NCBI GenBank assembly: GCA_011800805.1
Contig: MPNW01000073.1
Coordinates: 1-64,000, forward strand
DNA: 64,000 nt
Reading direction: 5' to 3'
Source: Hirudo medicinalis
Taxonomy: Eukaryota; Annelida; Clitellata; Hirudinida; Hirudinidae
Shown here: positions 44,307 to 56,699 of the stretch, in pieces
Layout of the letters: the number at the start of each line of letters is the position of its first letter
How positions within the stretch are numbered: position 1 is the first letter of the stretch
The notes under the pieces: model-generated
The model's database searches: none
Told to the model about the DNA's origin: nothing
What the model saw: only the letters and a program-made list of their open reading frames with translations
Position numbers and translations under genes: made by a program

Positions 44307-46864
44307 ACTAAATCTCTCCTCAAACTAACGTCAAAATGTAGACTGAAGCAAGGATCAGATGCAAGCCAAGAGTCACTAAAGCTCTGTCAGCGTTGGGAAA
44401 AGTGTTACTCCACCAACAGCCGCATATGAGACATCATCCCTTCTGGCAGGCAGTGCATGCCGCGGATGATCACCAGCTACTCAATCTTCGGATTTTGGTC
44501 GTTTACAACAAAGACACGGATGCGCCATGATAATCAATTCGTCTTCTCTGCCGCCCAGAAGCGGCAGACGATGACGGTACCGATTCAACCCGCAGCGCAT
44601 GACAATGCTGCTTATGCTCTGTTGAGCCGAGGTCCAGCTTGATCTCTTCGCTAACCTCACGCAGCATGTTTAGTCGAGATCGACAAGACCGTCGCAAAAA
44701 TCCTCTGGTTCGGAAGAACTTAAGCAATAGGCCCTACCGGCATTGGCCGTGTGGCTGCCTATTTGGATCGCGACGAGCGTATTCTTGCTTGAGATCAGTG
44801 TATTACAGCAAAGACGTGTTTGGAGACGGTAATAGGCTTCAGCTCATGCCACAGCATGAAGGTCGAGAAGCGCACCGCGTAACAGCGCTAAACGAGCTGG
44901 TTGTCGCGATAAACATGTTCCGAAAACAACACTACGCCTTCGTCGAACAGCGCCAGCTGCGCTGCTTTCTCCGTTGCCAAGCTGATGGCGATTGCCTCGG
45001 CATTATCACACTCAAATGGATGCTGCTCAGTAACAAGTCGTACTATCGACGATGTCGACCGTAAGGATCACATTGTGTGAACGTCAAGGGCTAAGGCGAA
45101 AACTCTAAGAAGATGCCGAGGATGAAAGATACAGAGCAATGATCTAAGGCCTTTGGCCTGTCTCAAACGGCGCGTGGATAACGGTCAATTCCTGCCCAGG
45201 CGTGAAGACAGTACGTTACAGCTAGCTGCGGCGTACGATATCTGTCCTTGCCTACGCATTAGTCTGTGCTAGCAACGGCGACAACAGGATGTAAGCCAGC
45301 TGGCACAAAAAATGCTATTTCCTGCTGATCGCACACGTAGCAGAGCGTCTAACACTTCATCTCGGGCAGACGTTAGACGGCATTTACAGTAGATGCTATC
45401 TCCCAAGAGCTCGTATAGGCAAGAGCCAATCTTGCTGATCGGCATGAAGTCGTATCCGTAATAACTATTGCCGCTGATCATCAGCTTCTGGCAGTAGTCG
45501 TTTATTTCGCCTTAGATCAACCCGGTACTTGTCAGTAACATCATCCTTGCCGACGCGGTTATCGATAATGCGCCGATCGCCTTAGCCTAGGCAACGCGGA
45601 CAGGCATAGCTGTATCACAGCCGTTCAGGTCGTTGCGCAGCTAGCCCGTCGATTTGCAGTACACCAAGTGTAAGATACTCTCGATGCAAGATACTCTCGA
45701 ACGGCTTTTGCTAAGTACCGTGATCTTCGACATGTGCATCACAAACTACTCGACGGTCACATATGCATAGCTGATCATATGTACAAACTAGATCGGCTGG
45801 CTAGGCATCGTCGCGGTCCGCATCACAAGCATCCGCGTCGATGCCGCAGCTCTGTCATTACCAGAGGTCGTGTATTGATGCTGATAGTCCTGTTCGATCA
45901 TCTTAAACTGATAACCATATTCGCAGGCCTTCAGCGCCTAATTGTTGTCTACCTTCCTGTAGACAAATGATGCTGTAGACAAATGATGTCAGCCAGCGTC
46001 TTGACGATCGCGAAGGCTAACGTGGCAATGGCTAGCGCCGCGATGATTGGCGGCGAGACTTGCGCCGTGACGACTGGCGCTGGTGGCATCACTAACATTA
46101 CCGACGTAACTTCGACGGCATCGGTATCTACTTAAACTTCGACATTACGGCGTGTTACTACGTACTGTGCTACTGTCAGTCATGGTATGTTCTGCTGCGT
46201 TATAGCTATAGCAGTGAGATGTCCTTGGCGTATGTCAGCTGGTGCTAGAATCGCTACCGCTTGTATTAGGCCTGAGACAACACGTCCCAACCCTACCACA
46301 GCCCAACCCTACAACGGCTAACGCCGGTAGTGCTGACCGTGAACCATATACCACTAAACAGTCAAGCCATTACATCTGCCATAATCCACGCGGCAAATGG
46401 CATAAATGATACGTGTCCAGTTAGGTGTATGGGGTCGTCGCAGATAGCTAAGCGTCTGATACAAGTTCGATAGTCGATGACTGATGAGACTGCAGCCACA
46501 CTACAAAGTGAGCACTACAACCACGTCCCCACAGCGCGAAGATCGTTATCGGTACCTCTAATTCGGAGATCGCCGTCACTGTCATTAACAAGGATAGCGA
46601 CGGTACTGAGCTAAGGGCTACTCGAAGCACGCACTCCTAGAACGTTTCCTGCTCTATATTTCCGCTGATGACATCGGCTATCACACGTGGTAGCGGTGAG
46701 GGAGGTCGCCGGCGCAGGGGCGATCGAGCAGCATGCAAGTACAGGACTCCGAGCTGAAGTCACCGACACTACAGCTAAATGATGTCTCAACAATAAGAAA
46801 TAAAAGACCTGATTATCGCTCCGCCAGCCATTGGGATTTAATTAGCAAAAGTAATACGAACGTC
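44307..46864. other. Degraded DNA, not identified
   Basis: About 2.5 kb with no recognisable family. Decayed open pieces exist on both strands (for example minus 45,269-45,481 and minus 44,503-44,727; plus 46,000-46,130, Ala/Thr-rich) but each is short and I could not assign any. Tandem duplications of 16 bp lie at 45669-45700, 45957-45988 and 46286-46317. Confidence 0.4.
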
Positions 46865-47908
<1,044 letters not shown>

Positions 47909-47949
47909 TCAGAGGACCTTCGGCCCGGTTTTTTGCTTCTATAAATAGC

Positions 47950-48490
47950 CAGGAACTGGCTTTGTTGTGCACACGGCATTACTGTCTATCTCCGCATCAG
48001 TCAATTTCAGTCGATTGCCGAGCAGAGGCCCGATACGCATCGCAGGCGACCGGCCCCAAAAAATGTCCTGATGCCGTCGGCATCGTCGAATTCGAGCAGT
48101 CTCGCTTAGCAGTCAGCCTCCAGTTTAAAGACTGCAGCTGCAGTCTCAGGTCGAAACATATGCGTCAAGCACGATTACGCCGAGATCCAGCTTGCCGGAC
48201 ATTGACATGGCCGACGGCAACGCTGTTGAGCGCAATCGACGTGTCGCTGCAGATCACGCTTAGCCAGTAGGAGGCGTAACATTGCAAACTGGCCAGCAGC
48301 GTAGAAAAATCAAGGTTCTTGCGATCGAAAGGAGTAACACGGGACTTGATCATCTATCGCTACACTGTGGCGATCAATAATCTGTCACGGTTGCCAAACC
48401 ACTTGTACAGCGTTTTCTTGGAGCCACTGGTATACCCGAAAACGCTTACTATAGCCAGCTAACCACTTTCCTCGACAAGGAGGTGTATAA
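47950..48490 (-). pseudogene. Remnant of a TetR-family regulator (AefR-like C-terminal domain)
   Basis: Rhizobiales often have a TetR regulator next to ilvC. Upstream on the same strand I read a decayed helix-turn-helix region (VYQWLQENAVQVVW) and then the ligand domain, SYWLSVICSDTSIALNSVAV, and in another frame FLGPVACDAYR and ARQSTEIDQCGDRQ, resembling AefR-type ends (FLGLVAGDLYLRALLG…). Many stops. The assignment is from pattern plus position. Confidence 0.5.
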
Positions 48491-49399
48491 TGTGATGTCA
48501 AGCGTATTCTACTGACACGCTGTCAGCCCCACGCCCCCATCTGCCATTATCTAGAACCAGGTCTGTAGCATTTCTAACTGCCGCTAAGCTCTGATACGAT
48601 AGCCTCAAAGAATCGCATTCGTATGCCATAGTCCAGTTAATGTTGCAATCTCCGCGCCTTCACAAGTGTATTGCGAGGCAGCAGCTAAAAATGTTCAATC
48701 AGTTTTGGCATTGTCTTGGCATTATAGCCTATTAACAGTAGGTAGCGCGATTAATCGTGTGGACGCAGCATCCAACAAAACCAGCACCAACGACGTCGCA
48801 AACGCCACGCCGAATAGGTTGATGCTGCCGAGAAGCGCCGTGAGTCAGCCTCAGGTTACGTTCTAATAAGTAACGTAATCGACATGAACGAAGAGCACGA
48901 CAACACCGAGGAAGCAGTAGGGCACAAAGAACAACTGCTTGATAGGGCGAAGAAACCGGCAGCAGTGAAGCGGAATCGTATTCCGTCACAAACACTGATC
49001 AACCGACAATCATTGCGCCTACATAATTTAGCAGGAAGAATACTAAATAATCACTGGATGCAGCCTGTAGCCAGAAAATAGCCTATTTGCGTTTCGTCCA
49101 GCCATGCACTAGCATAACCAACCTGACATCGCCCAGCTACAACAGTAAGCAAATCAACTTTACTTCGATGGCTGTATACTTATGAACTAAACTTCGATAG
49201 CTGTACGATGATAAATTTCTCACTTCTTGGTCAGGAACATCATATGCGCTGTCTGATTGTAGAGGCGAGTGCTGCCGCCAATCCCACAGGACCGACTCAG
49301 GTGATTGCGATATGTAGTTTTCGCTATTCCTTTGCTACGTTCGCCAGTGTCAGGCTGGTATTAGTCGACGTCGGTTTAGCAATGCTTCACTTGGCTCTA
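48491..49399. other. Degraded DNA with a hydrophobic minus-strand relic
   Basis: On the minus strand between about 48,720 and 49,080 pieces such as LTALLGSINLFGVAFATSLV and RPIKQLFFVPYCFLGVVVLF look like membrane segments of one broken protein. I do not recognise the family. Confidence 0.35.
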
Positions 49400-50000
49400 G
49401 ATCAGACACCTGCATGTCGACCTGACCACACGTTTGGTCGGAATCTATAAATATTCGGTCGTGTCAGCCGCAGTACGCGTCAAGCTGATTAACAGTTTGT
49501 CTACCAGCCCCCCCCGTATAGCGTAATCGAGCGAGACCTTCAGCACATGCCGCAACAGGAAGAACGATGCTGTTGTGAGTCGGGCTTCCAGCTCTATTGC
49601 GACATATGATCAGTGTCTTGAGGACGTTTGTCTGCCTAATGCAGCCAAACTTCAGCTTCACCTGTATAAACAAGGTCATTAACCTGTTTCATCTTTGAAA
49701 CGCGCGCGCTGTCGAACACGATGAGCTGCTAGGCGGTCACGACCTAGAAGATGACGTTATGCTTGTGCAGCACCTTGTAGCGCTTGAGGCTGTTAATCCA
49801 GGCGGCCGTCGTACTGTCGTGATCGCTGGTTAGGAACGCTACCTTTCCTGGAATGAACTGAGGCTTCTTCTTGCTTAGGTTTTCCGCTAGGAAATTAAGT
49901 TGGATCTCGTTCTTGCACGTCTTGTCGGAGAGGTAGCGGCCAGGTTCACATGACAATGACGATGGCAAAGTCTATCAGCAGTTATGCCCAGCCGCCATCA
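49400..50000 (-). pseudogene. kup: C-terminal remnant of a Kup potassium transporter
   Basis: The minus strand reads GKVAFLTSDHDSTTAAWINS and LKRYKVLHKHNVIF, later ADTTEYL-IPTKRVV, matching the cytoplasmic tail of Kup (VFLTS…PxALMHNLKHNKVLHExNV…AADATxYFxIPxGRVVE). Only about the last 200 of ~630 residues remain: all twelve membrane segments are missing and pdxJ lies immediately upstream, so a deletion has joined the two. A C8 run lies at 49508-49515. Confidence 0.7.
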
Positions 50001-50113
50001 TGCACCATGATGATATTGGAGCGAATAAGTCGATGTCGATTATTATGAATATAGAAATGACCGCTACTACGGCTACTACCGGTCAGCATCAGATGCGTAG
50101 CAAGCACGGCTTA

Positions 50114-50853
50114 TCACCATCCGCAGGCTTGCAGATACCGTTTTATCGTATGTACCATACCATGTTCTAGCGCGTCGGCTATAAGGCCATGTCCGATCGA
50201 CACTTCGGCGAGCCTAGGATGCGAGGGATGAGTCCTGGCAGGTTGCCCAAGATGAGATCATGGCCAGCATTGACTGCGAGCCCTGCGGCAATCGCTGCGT
50301 CGGCCGTTCTAGCCAGTTTATCTAGTTCCCTGGCAGCTTGTGCCTTGTCGGAATGGCAGGCGCCATAGGGGCCGGTGAACAGCTCGATGCGGTCAGCACC
50401 GGTCTCACGCGCAGCATTCACACTGGCAGGATCCGCATCGACGAATAGTGACGCCCGAACACCGTTACTCTTCAGCCGCGCAACGATAGGTTTCAAAAAC
50501 GCACCCTGCGCGACGAAGTCCCAGCCATGGTCTGAGGTCGCCTGCATCGGATTGTCGGGAACCAACGTCACTTGCTCTGGTTGGTGCTGCTCAACCAACT
50601 GAAGAAAAGATTCGGTCGGATACCCCTCGATATTGAACTCAGCTTTGGGGAACTCGTCGTCGATCAATGCTCTAATTTCATGCAGGTCGGATAAACGCAC
50701 GTGCCGTTGGTCTGGCCGCGGATGTACCGTCAGCCCGTGAGCTCCTGTAGCCAAGGCGACGCGTCCCAGCCTGGTCACACTCGGCCATGGCAGATCGCGG
50801 CGATTGCGCAGCATGGCGATGGCGTTGACGTTAACAGATAGCTTGACAGGCAT
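50114..50853 (-). pseudogene. pdxJ: Pyridoxine 5'-phosphate synthase, one frameshift near the end
   Basis: PdxJ condenses deoxyxylulose phosphate with aminoacetone phosphate in vitamin B6 synthesis. The frame from ATG 50853 is intact through [47 protein letters not shown] and [15 protein letters not shown], then shifts. The proper C-terminus ([31 protein letters not shown]) continues in another frame to TGA at 50114. One C of a CCC run at about 50217 is missing. All catalytic residues except the last helix region precede the break. Confidence 0.88.
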
Positions 50854-52527
50854 CGGTTGCTCGCATCGGTTTACTGAATCAAGTACCTAACACGCCTTAG
50901 TCTGGAACGGAGAGTGCTTTTATTGTGACAGTACTGCAGCGTAGCTCAACCATACGCAGCTACGCCAGCCGCCTCTATTACGGAAAAGTCTCTCATGAGC
51001 TTAATGTACACGCTTCAGCCTTTCGGTGCATCGATACCAACAAGAAAAACATATTTGGCTTCGAGATCGTCGGCCATTGCATCGACATCGATGTCGAAAA
51101 TGCCTATGCTCTGCTCGACATGCCTTATCGAGGCCGCGACAAGATCGACGTGCCGCTTGCGCGCCTCTGGTCATGAGACAACTCTTTTTTTAAAACTCGA
51201 TACGAGTAGGGGTAAACTCAAGACCATATAGTACATAAAGCGCTATGCAATGATCGGTTGGCTAGTCTGGATGTAGTCGATAATTGATCTCATAGCGCCG
51301 TTAACTACCATATGGACCAGGCACTTTCCAGCTAACAACTAGTATATACCTGGAAATGACTGAGCTTCAGGACCGTCTGTGAGACCTAGAAATTCTTGAT
51401 CTCGTGGGACCTACAATAACGCCGCGACTGCAGGTACTTCATGTTCTTGCGCAGCTTATCAAGCTTTCTGCCGAGTTGTACGACGAACGACGGCTTGCCA
51501 TAATAGCCTGCAATATGCACTGTCAGACAGTCTCGTTATTACGTCAGTCGTCGCCATCATTGCTATCTGGCGTCTGGAGCTGCAGGAACAGCTTGCCTAG
51601 ACGCGCTGGTCTGATCAAGTTCTCAACTTCAATTGCCCCCCCCCTTCTGCGTCGCCGTAGTCAGCACGCTCAACATGAACAACATCGAGAAGCGGTTTTA
51701 CGTGCTCCGCGTCACCTCGTACCATGCGCCATAATTCGCCAAATCCTTGGGATAGGACCTGTCGAGCAGCGTTCGCCCAGCCCCCCCCCCATTGGAAACT
51801 CATGGATGTGTTTAATGCCAAAACGGCCGTTAAGACTATGCTGTTGCAGATCTGCATATGCTCGTATTACTGGATATGCTTGCATTATAAGATGCTTTAG
51901 AAATTCACGACCAAGTCACGACGGAGATACTCAGGAGATACTCGATGACCGTGCTGGTCGATGTCACCTGACAGTCGAACACGCCCCGTTTTGATATCTC
52001 ACGACCGTACGTCTGTTTGATATGAAATTTCGTACGGCAGTTCTGACCGAGGCCAACAACCTGCTCAAACCTGTTGTCCATGCCCCCCTCATATTTGGTT
52101 CTGTCAATCTGCCACGCTAGTAGCTAATTGCAAGTTAGCGGGTAATCGGACGTTCAGCCTTTCTTGAAATTCTAGGTTGAATTGATACAGTCAATATGCC
52201 CCCCCTGAAGCTACTACCACGCCGTCAACGAGAGATTGACAACGGCCATGACGGCGCTAGGTATCCTGTGTTCTGACGGTTTTATGGCTCTTTTTATGGC
52301 TCTTGTTGACCAGTATGACCGCTAAGGTATAGCAGCACTCATTTTCGTAGCCGACACTAGGGTCTTACACAACTTATGCGGGAATTAAGGAACATCGAGC
52401 AGATCAACAATCTACAACGGCAAGTTTAAAAAACGGCAAGTTTAAATTGCGCTTCAAGGTATTCGACGACGCAACCGTAGTTTGCTTCGAACTCGTGACA
52501 AAAGGAAACTGATGGTTGTTCACAAAT
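50854..52527. other. Degraded DNA, not identified
   Basis: Plus-strand pieces such as FGFEIVGHCIDIDVENAYAL (51,060) and KLRFKVFDDATVVCFELVTK (52,450) look like former coding sequence, but I cannot name them. C runs occur at 51636-51644, 51781-51790, 52083-52088 and 52199-52205, and tandem duplications at 52281-52304 (12 bp) and 52416-52447 (16 bp). Confidence 0.4.
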
Positions 52528-53655
52528 TCAGCGAACGATGGTCAACCGCTCTGCCGCGCGCGTGATCGCTGTGTAGAGCCAGCGCTGGCGCGTGTCCTTG
52601 AAAGCCCAGCTTTCATCGAAAAGCACAACATTGTTCCACTGCGAACCCTGCGCCTTGTGCACGGTCAGCGCATAGCCGTAGTCGAAATCGTTGTAGCGCT
52701 TCTTTGTCTCCCATGGAATATCTTGGTCGTGGTTCTCGAAGGTCTGCTTCAACAGCTTGATCTTTGCGACGCCGCGGTCTTGATCATCATCTTCCGACGA
52801 GACTAGAAGATTGATACCGGGCTGTACCGTCTCGTGCGACGAGGTCATCACTTGCCACAGTGAGCCGTTTAGCAGCCCATTGGCTGGATCGTTGCGCAGG
52901 CACACCAGCTTGTCACCGGCCTGCGGATAACCTGCCGTAAAACCCTTGAGCTCGCGCAGCCGCTGATTGTAGCGCCGACGTGTACGGTTGGTGCCGACGA
53001 GCACTTGGTCGGCGCTTAGTACGAGATCCTGCGTCACGTCCTCCTTACCGATCACTTGGGCGGTGCCGTAGTCGCCGCGCATGAACTCGCGGCCCTCGCG
53101 CACATCGAGCGCAAACCGGATGATCGGGTTATCGCGCGCCTGGCGGTGGATCTCGGTCAGAAGGAAATCCGGCTCATGTTCTGTGAAGAAGCCGCCGCCT
53201 GAGATAGGCGACAGCTGTGCTGGGTCGCCTAGCACCAGCACCGGCGTGCCGAAAGTCAGGAGATCGCGCCCGAGTTGCTCGTCGACCATCGAGCATTCGT
53301 CGATAATGACAAGCTTGGCCTTAGCGATCGGGCTCTGGCGGTGGAGTGAAAAGGTCGGCGACATCGATGCGCGTCCCGTCGTCTCATCCTCGATCATCTC
53401 CTCGCCATTTGGCCGGTAGATCAACGAATGAATGGTGCGCGCGTTGATGGCACCCTTCGAGCGCAACACTTTGGCTGCTTTACCGGTAAAGGCGGCGAAC
53501 TGCACCTGACCGTTGACATGCTCAGCAAAATGACACGCTAACGTCGTCTTGCCGGTGCCGGCATAGCCGAACAGCCGGAAAACATAAGGTTTTGCGGACT
53601 TAAGCCACCGCGCTACAGCCTGCAATGCCTCATCCTGTTGAGGTGAGAAATCCAT
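52528..53655 (-). CDS. ATP-dependent RecD2-like DNA helicase (AAA, superfamily 1)
   Basis: The 375-residue protein has Walker A (FGYAGTGKTTLACHF, about residues 33-47), Walker B (KLVIIDECSMVD), motif III (VLVLGDPAQLSPI), and the C-terminal UvrD/RecD motifs ALTVHKAQGSQWNNVVLF and WLYTAITRAAERL. It corresponds to the short stand-alone RecD-like helicase common in Rhizobiales, not the RecD subunit of RecBCD. Probable role is DNA repair or replication restart; the substrate is unknown. It is intact and isolated among relics, which suggests it is under selection. Confidence 0.9.
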   Translation of the reverse strand: MDFSPQQDEALQAVARWLKSAKPYVFRLFGYAGTGKTTLACHFAEHVNGQVQFAAFTGKAAKVLRSKGAINARTIHSLIYRPNGEEMIEDETTGRASMSPTFSLHRQSPIAKAKLVIIDECSMVDEQLGRDLLTFGTPVLVLGDPAQLSPISGGGFFTEHEPDFLLTEIHRQARDNPIIRFALDVREGREFMRGDYGTAQVIGKEDVTQDLVLSADQVLVGTNRTRRRYNQRLRELKGFTAGYPQAGDKLVCLRNDPANGLLNGSLWQVMTSSHETVQPGINLLVSSEDDDQDRGVAKIKLLKQTFENHDQDIPWETKKRYNDFDYGYALTVHKAQGSQWNNVVLFDESWAFKDTRQRWLYTAITRAAERLTIVR

Positions 53656-54479
53656 TGTTTTTCTTGACAGGATTCGTGTGCCGAGAGCAATAGATTTGGG
53701 TTAACAGACGCTAATCAACTGACAATATATCAAGCTGCGAAGCACACTCTCTATCGCCAAATGACTATGTAAAGGACCGAATAGAAGAAGAAGCTCGTGT
53801 TCTCAGAATGAGAGATGTTATACATCCACGGCCTGATCCCTGGTGACAATTCGTTCGCCGTGCGAGCGCTCTACTATCGCGCCGCAGATTTCACCATGCT
53901 CGAATCTGGTGCGTAACCGTCTGATGCAGTAGTGGCTGACTTCTTTACGTATCACTAGTCCGGTAGCGATCCCGCAATTGTCTGCAAACTCAGCATGTTC
54001 CTAACCGACAAAAATCTCGTCGCTATCGCCGACATGGCCTTCGACTACCAAGAGGAATGACGACGCCTACATCTGGCTCCTGCTGATCGTTTTCGAAAGT
54101 CAATGGGGCCTTGGCCGACTCTTCTTCGAACAAACATATGACGCGTGTCATCCAAACGCTCGATGCGAAACGACTTCTCATTACCGTTCTCGACAAAATG
54201 TACGCTAACATGCCTTCTGAGAACGCGAATGGTTTCGTCTGCTCCATAACTTTCCGGACTTCAAGATAGAATAGAAGACCCAAGTTGGATATCGTATGTG
54301 ACGACTATTCTAGGAAGTAATGATCGCGAAGGACCGATCGGAATATTTTACTTTATATAGAAGTCTATCCGCAAAGGTGATTGCGTTGATCAGGAACCTG
54401 CAAAGTCAAGAGACCAACTAAACGACACTGCTGTTGGCTGCAAAACGGACAATGTTGGCTGCAAAACGGACAAAATGTA
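53656..54479. other. Degraded DNA, not identified
   Basis: Plus-strand pieces (for example FLTDKNLVAIADMAFDYQEE near 54,000 and VIQTLDAKRLLITVLDKMYA near 54,150) look like former coding sequence but I cannot name the family. A perfect 21-bp tandem duplication lies at 54432-54473. Confidence 0.4.
54432..54473. repeat. Perfect 21-bp tandem duplication
   Basis: The unit beginning tgttggctgcaaaacggaca occurs at 54432-54452 and 54453-54473 without mismatch. Confidence 0.92.
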
Positions 54480-54970
54480 CGATGTCGAAGCCGAGCTAGT
54501 CGCTGGGGCTGACGTCAAAAAGTCAGACGATGCAGATTGGTCCGCACTTCATCTTTTCGTCCTCAATCCTTATATCCAGATGGTCGAGGTATTGCTCAGC
54601 TATCCAGAAATCGACGTGAATTCCAAGAATAGTGGAAGAGCGCACCTTTGAGCTTGGCATCTGCTAATGGCTATTACATATGGATTCTGGCCATCGCGAA
54701 GCATCAGATGACCGACAGCAATTCCAAGGCGTGATATATTACGGGTAAAATAGCCACCCTCATCTAGGCAGCCAAGAACGAACACGCGGGATACGATCAG
54801 GCTGCTCGTGACGGGCGATTAGAATGTGAATCTAACTGACAATATCTGACGGCATAACTCACTGATCGAGGCTATAGAAGGGCAACACTTCGAGATTACT
54901 AGGTATCTACTGTATTCTGGGAAACTGGACTTCCTCAACAAGGAGATCAGACCCAACGTCATGGTTTGAG
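54480..54970 (+). pseudogene. Remnant of an ankyrin-repeat protein
   Basis: The plus strand reads SALHLFVLNPYIQMVEVLLS followed by YPEIDVNSKNSGRAHL and, after stops, HNSLIEAIEGQHFEITRYLL then YSGKLDF. These fit the ankyrin repeat pattern (A-LH-A…VxxLLxxGxDVN). At least two repeats remain, the rest is lost. Such small proteins occur in many Rhizobiales. Confidence 0.55.
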
Positions 54971-55129
54971 CATAAAGCACTCATGATCAAGAGCTGATAG
55001 AATAGCTGGAACAACGACTCGCGATTTATTTGACGGCAGAAAGTCGAGCTCGACCTTTCGAGCAGCTTCGCGTCACGCCCGAATGCCTATTGCCATAGAC
55101 ACTATACACTGTTTGGTTCCGGATTGTTC

Positions 55130-55430
55130 TCCAGCGGGTTCGGTTGGCCATGCGGTATAGTATACACAATCAGCCTTCTAGGCAGCGACCACCACGTCGA
55201 TCCCGTCGCCTGGCAATCCCCTTCTCTTCGAGAAGCAGTTCGAGCGCTACTAGCCAAAGCTCGTAGTGGCCGTCGCAGTCGGAAACTGCCTCATGGCACT
55301 GTGCTTCTCTGTCGATAGTCGCTCTGCCTATTCTTTCCAGGTGATACACCGCGCTCATGCAACGCTACTACCATGGCATAAAATCTCGGCTTGACAAGTT
55401 TCCAAAATATCACCTCGTCCATGTTAGTGG
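55130..55430 (-). pseudogene. Remnant of a nitrile hydratase activator/accessory protein
   Basis: Downstream of the nthB relic on the minus strand I read ERGVSPGKNR, then SDCDGHYELWLVALELLLEE and KGIARR. This matches the ending of the small accessory (P14K/NthE-like) proteins (…HERGxFxWxEWA…YYxxWLAALExLLxEKGL). It completes an nthA-nthB-activator order. Confidence 0.6.
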
Positions 55431-55439
55431 AGTAATATC

Positions 55440-56080
55440 ACGCTTATTCAAGATAGTTCTCCTAGGCGTTGATACTGACCTTGAGCGTCCGGTCTTACCC
55501 TTACCGCATAGTTCAGAATCGAAGCAGACGATCGTATAGACCCGCTGTCCGCTCGTGTGCATTGCTGTTATGAAAAAACGAACCCGTCGCGCACGGTATC
55601 GTGCTATGCTCTCCTTGCCGCGAGCGCGTCGCGTCAGCATGGTATGCCATGCCGGATAGAAATTCCTGGTCCGTACCCGCTGGACGACGGAGAAACCGGC
55701 ACAGCATCCACCGGAGAGTCGTAGGGACTGCTCCATGGCAAGCACCACTGGCACGTTTCTGTTTTAAGCACCAGCTTGAGCGCCGCCACATCTATGGCTG
55801 TACCTTATCAAGATCATTTGTCTTAACGGAATGGTGTTCTGTATGAGCTACTTCAGCGCTTGATCCAGATCTAGTAATATCTGGACGAATAATAGTCATT
55901 CAGATGTATACTTTAGCGCATGTACCGACTATCTTCGATGTTCCAGACGCTCATGATACCGACCGTCAACGTTACCCAGAGTGCGCGTTTCTTCCATTCC
56001 GTTTGTAGTATAGCTCTTCCTTGTTTGGGCGCAACCAACCAGAAGCCTATCTGTCCGCCGAGATTGTGAGGTCCGTTCAT
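55440..56080 (-). pseudogene. nthB: Remnant of nitrile hydratase beta subunit
   Basis: Nitrile hydratase turns nitriles into amides. From ATG 56080 the minus strand is clear: MNGPHNLGGQIGFWLVAPKQ, TEWKKRALWVTLTVGIMSVW, NIEDSRYMR; the SH3-like C-terminal domain is seen as VVQRVRTRNFYPAWHTMLTR, RARGK and VYTIVCFDSELCG. Stops and shifts lie between. Length between landmarks is close to an intact gene (about 215 residues), so damage is mostly point mutation. Confidence 0.82.
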
Positions 56081-56089
56081 TGCGCCTCC

Positions 56090-56687
56090 CACAACAGGAC
56101 AGTACCGACCTATGGAATCATAGGCTAAGTTCGGCCATCTTGGCATAGTTTCACCCATCCGTGCATTGAGACTACTACAGCACGACTAAATTGCATAGCT
56201 CAGCAATGGAATCCAAGATACAGATCTTCTTGTCGTCGATAAGTGTAACCTCTAACTCCGCGAGCACTCCGCGCGGATCAATCACAGCCTTATTCCTATA
56301 CGATGGCACCTTGTACTAGATCAGCAGTCAGTCTAACATCAACCATGAGTAGAGCAGAAGCACGGCGTGTAGACGCTGAGGTGTGTGTCGTCTACATTAA
56401 ACACTGCCTGTATGTACTTGTCATGGCGCACTAAGTATAGCCGAGCAAGGCGATCGCAGCGGACGCGTCATGCTTCAGCCGGTCCGCAAATCGGGGTCTG
56501 ATACGCCTCCGCCACCACGCGCGCGCCGTCGCACGAACTGACCTTGGATCTCGTAGATATCGACGATGATATCGATGGTGGCGTAATCGATCCGTTCCTT
56601 CTAGGTCGAGATAGTCTCCAGCAACTTGACTAGCGCAGCTATCGAGTCGAGCCTGTTGTCGTTATGAGGATCGCGGTCGTGCGACAT
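56090..56687 (-). pseudogene. nthA: Remnant of nitrile hydratase alpha subunit
   Basis: The alpha subunit carries the Co/Fe centre. From ATG 56687 the minus strand reads MSHDRDPHNDNRLDSIAALV and LLETIST, later RNKAVIDPRGVLAELEVTLI with DDKKICILDSIAELCNLVVL, matching the family's RxxAVxDPRGVLxEFGxxLP..VEIRVWDSxAExRYxVxP. The metal claw CxxCSC, expected between these, has been lost: the corresponding stretch reads TPQRLHAVLLLYSWLMLD. This leaves no doubt it is dead. Confidence 0.78.
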
Positions 56688-56699
56688 CACGATAATCTA

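Noticed and set aside
51404..51994. 196-codon plus-strand open frame
   Set aside because: It runs through two poly-C tracts, has low-complexity Arg/Ser/Cys composition and no recognisable domain; probably a chance frame in decayed DNA.
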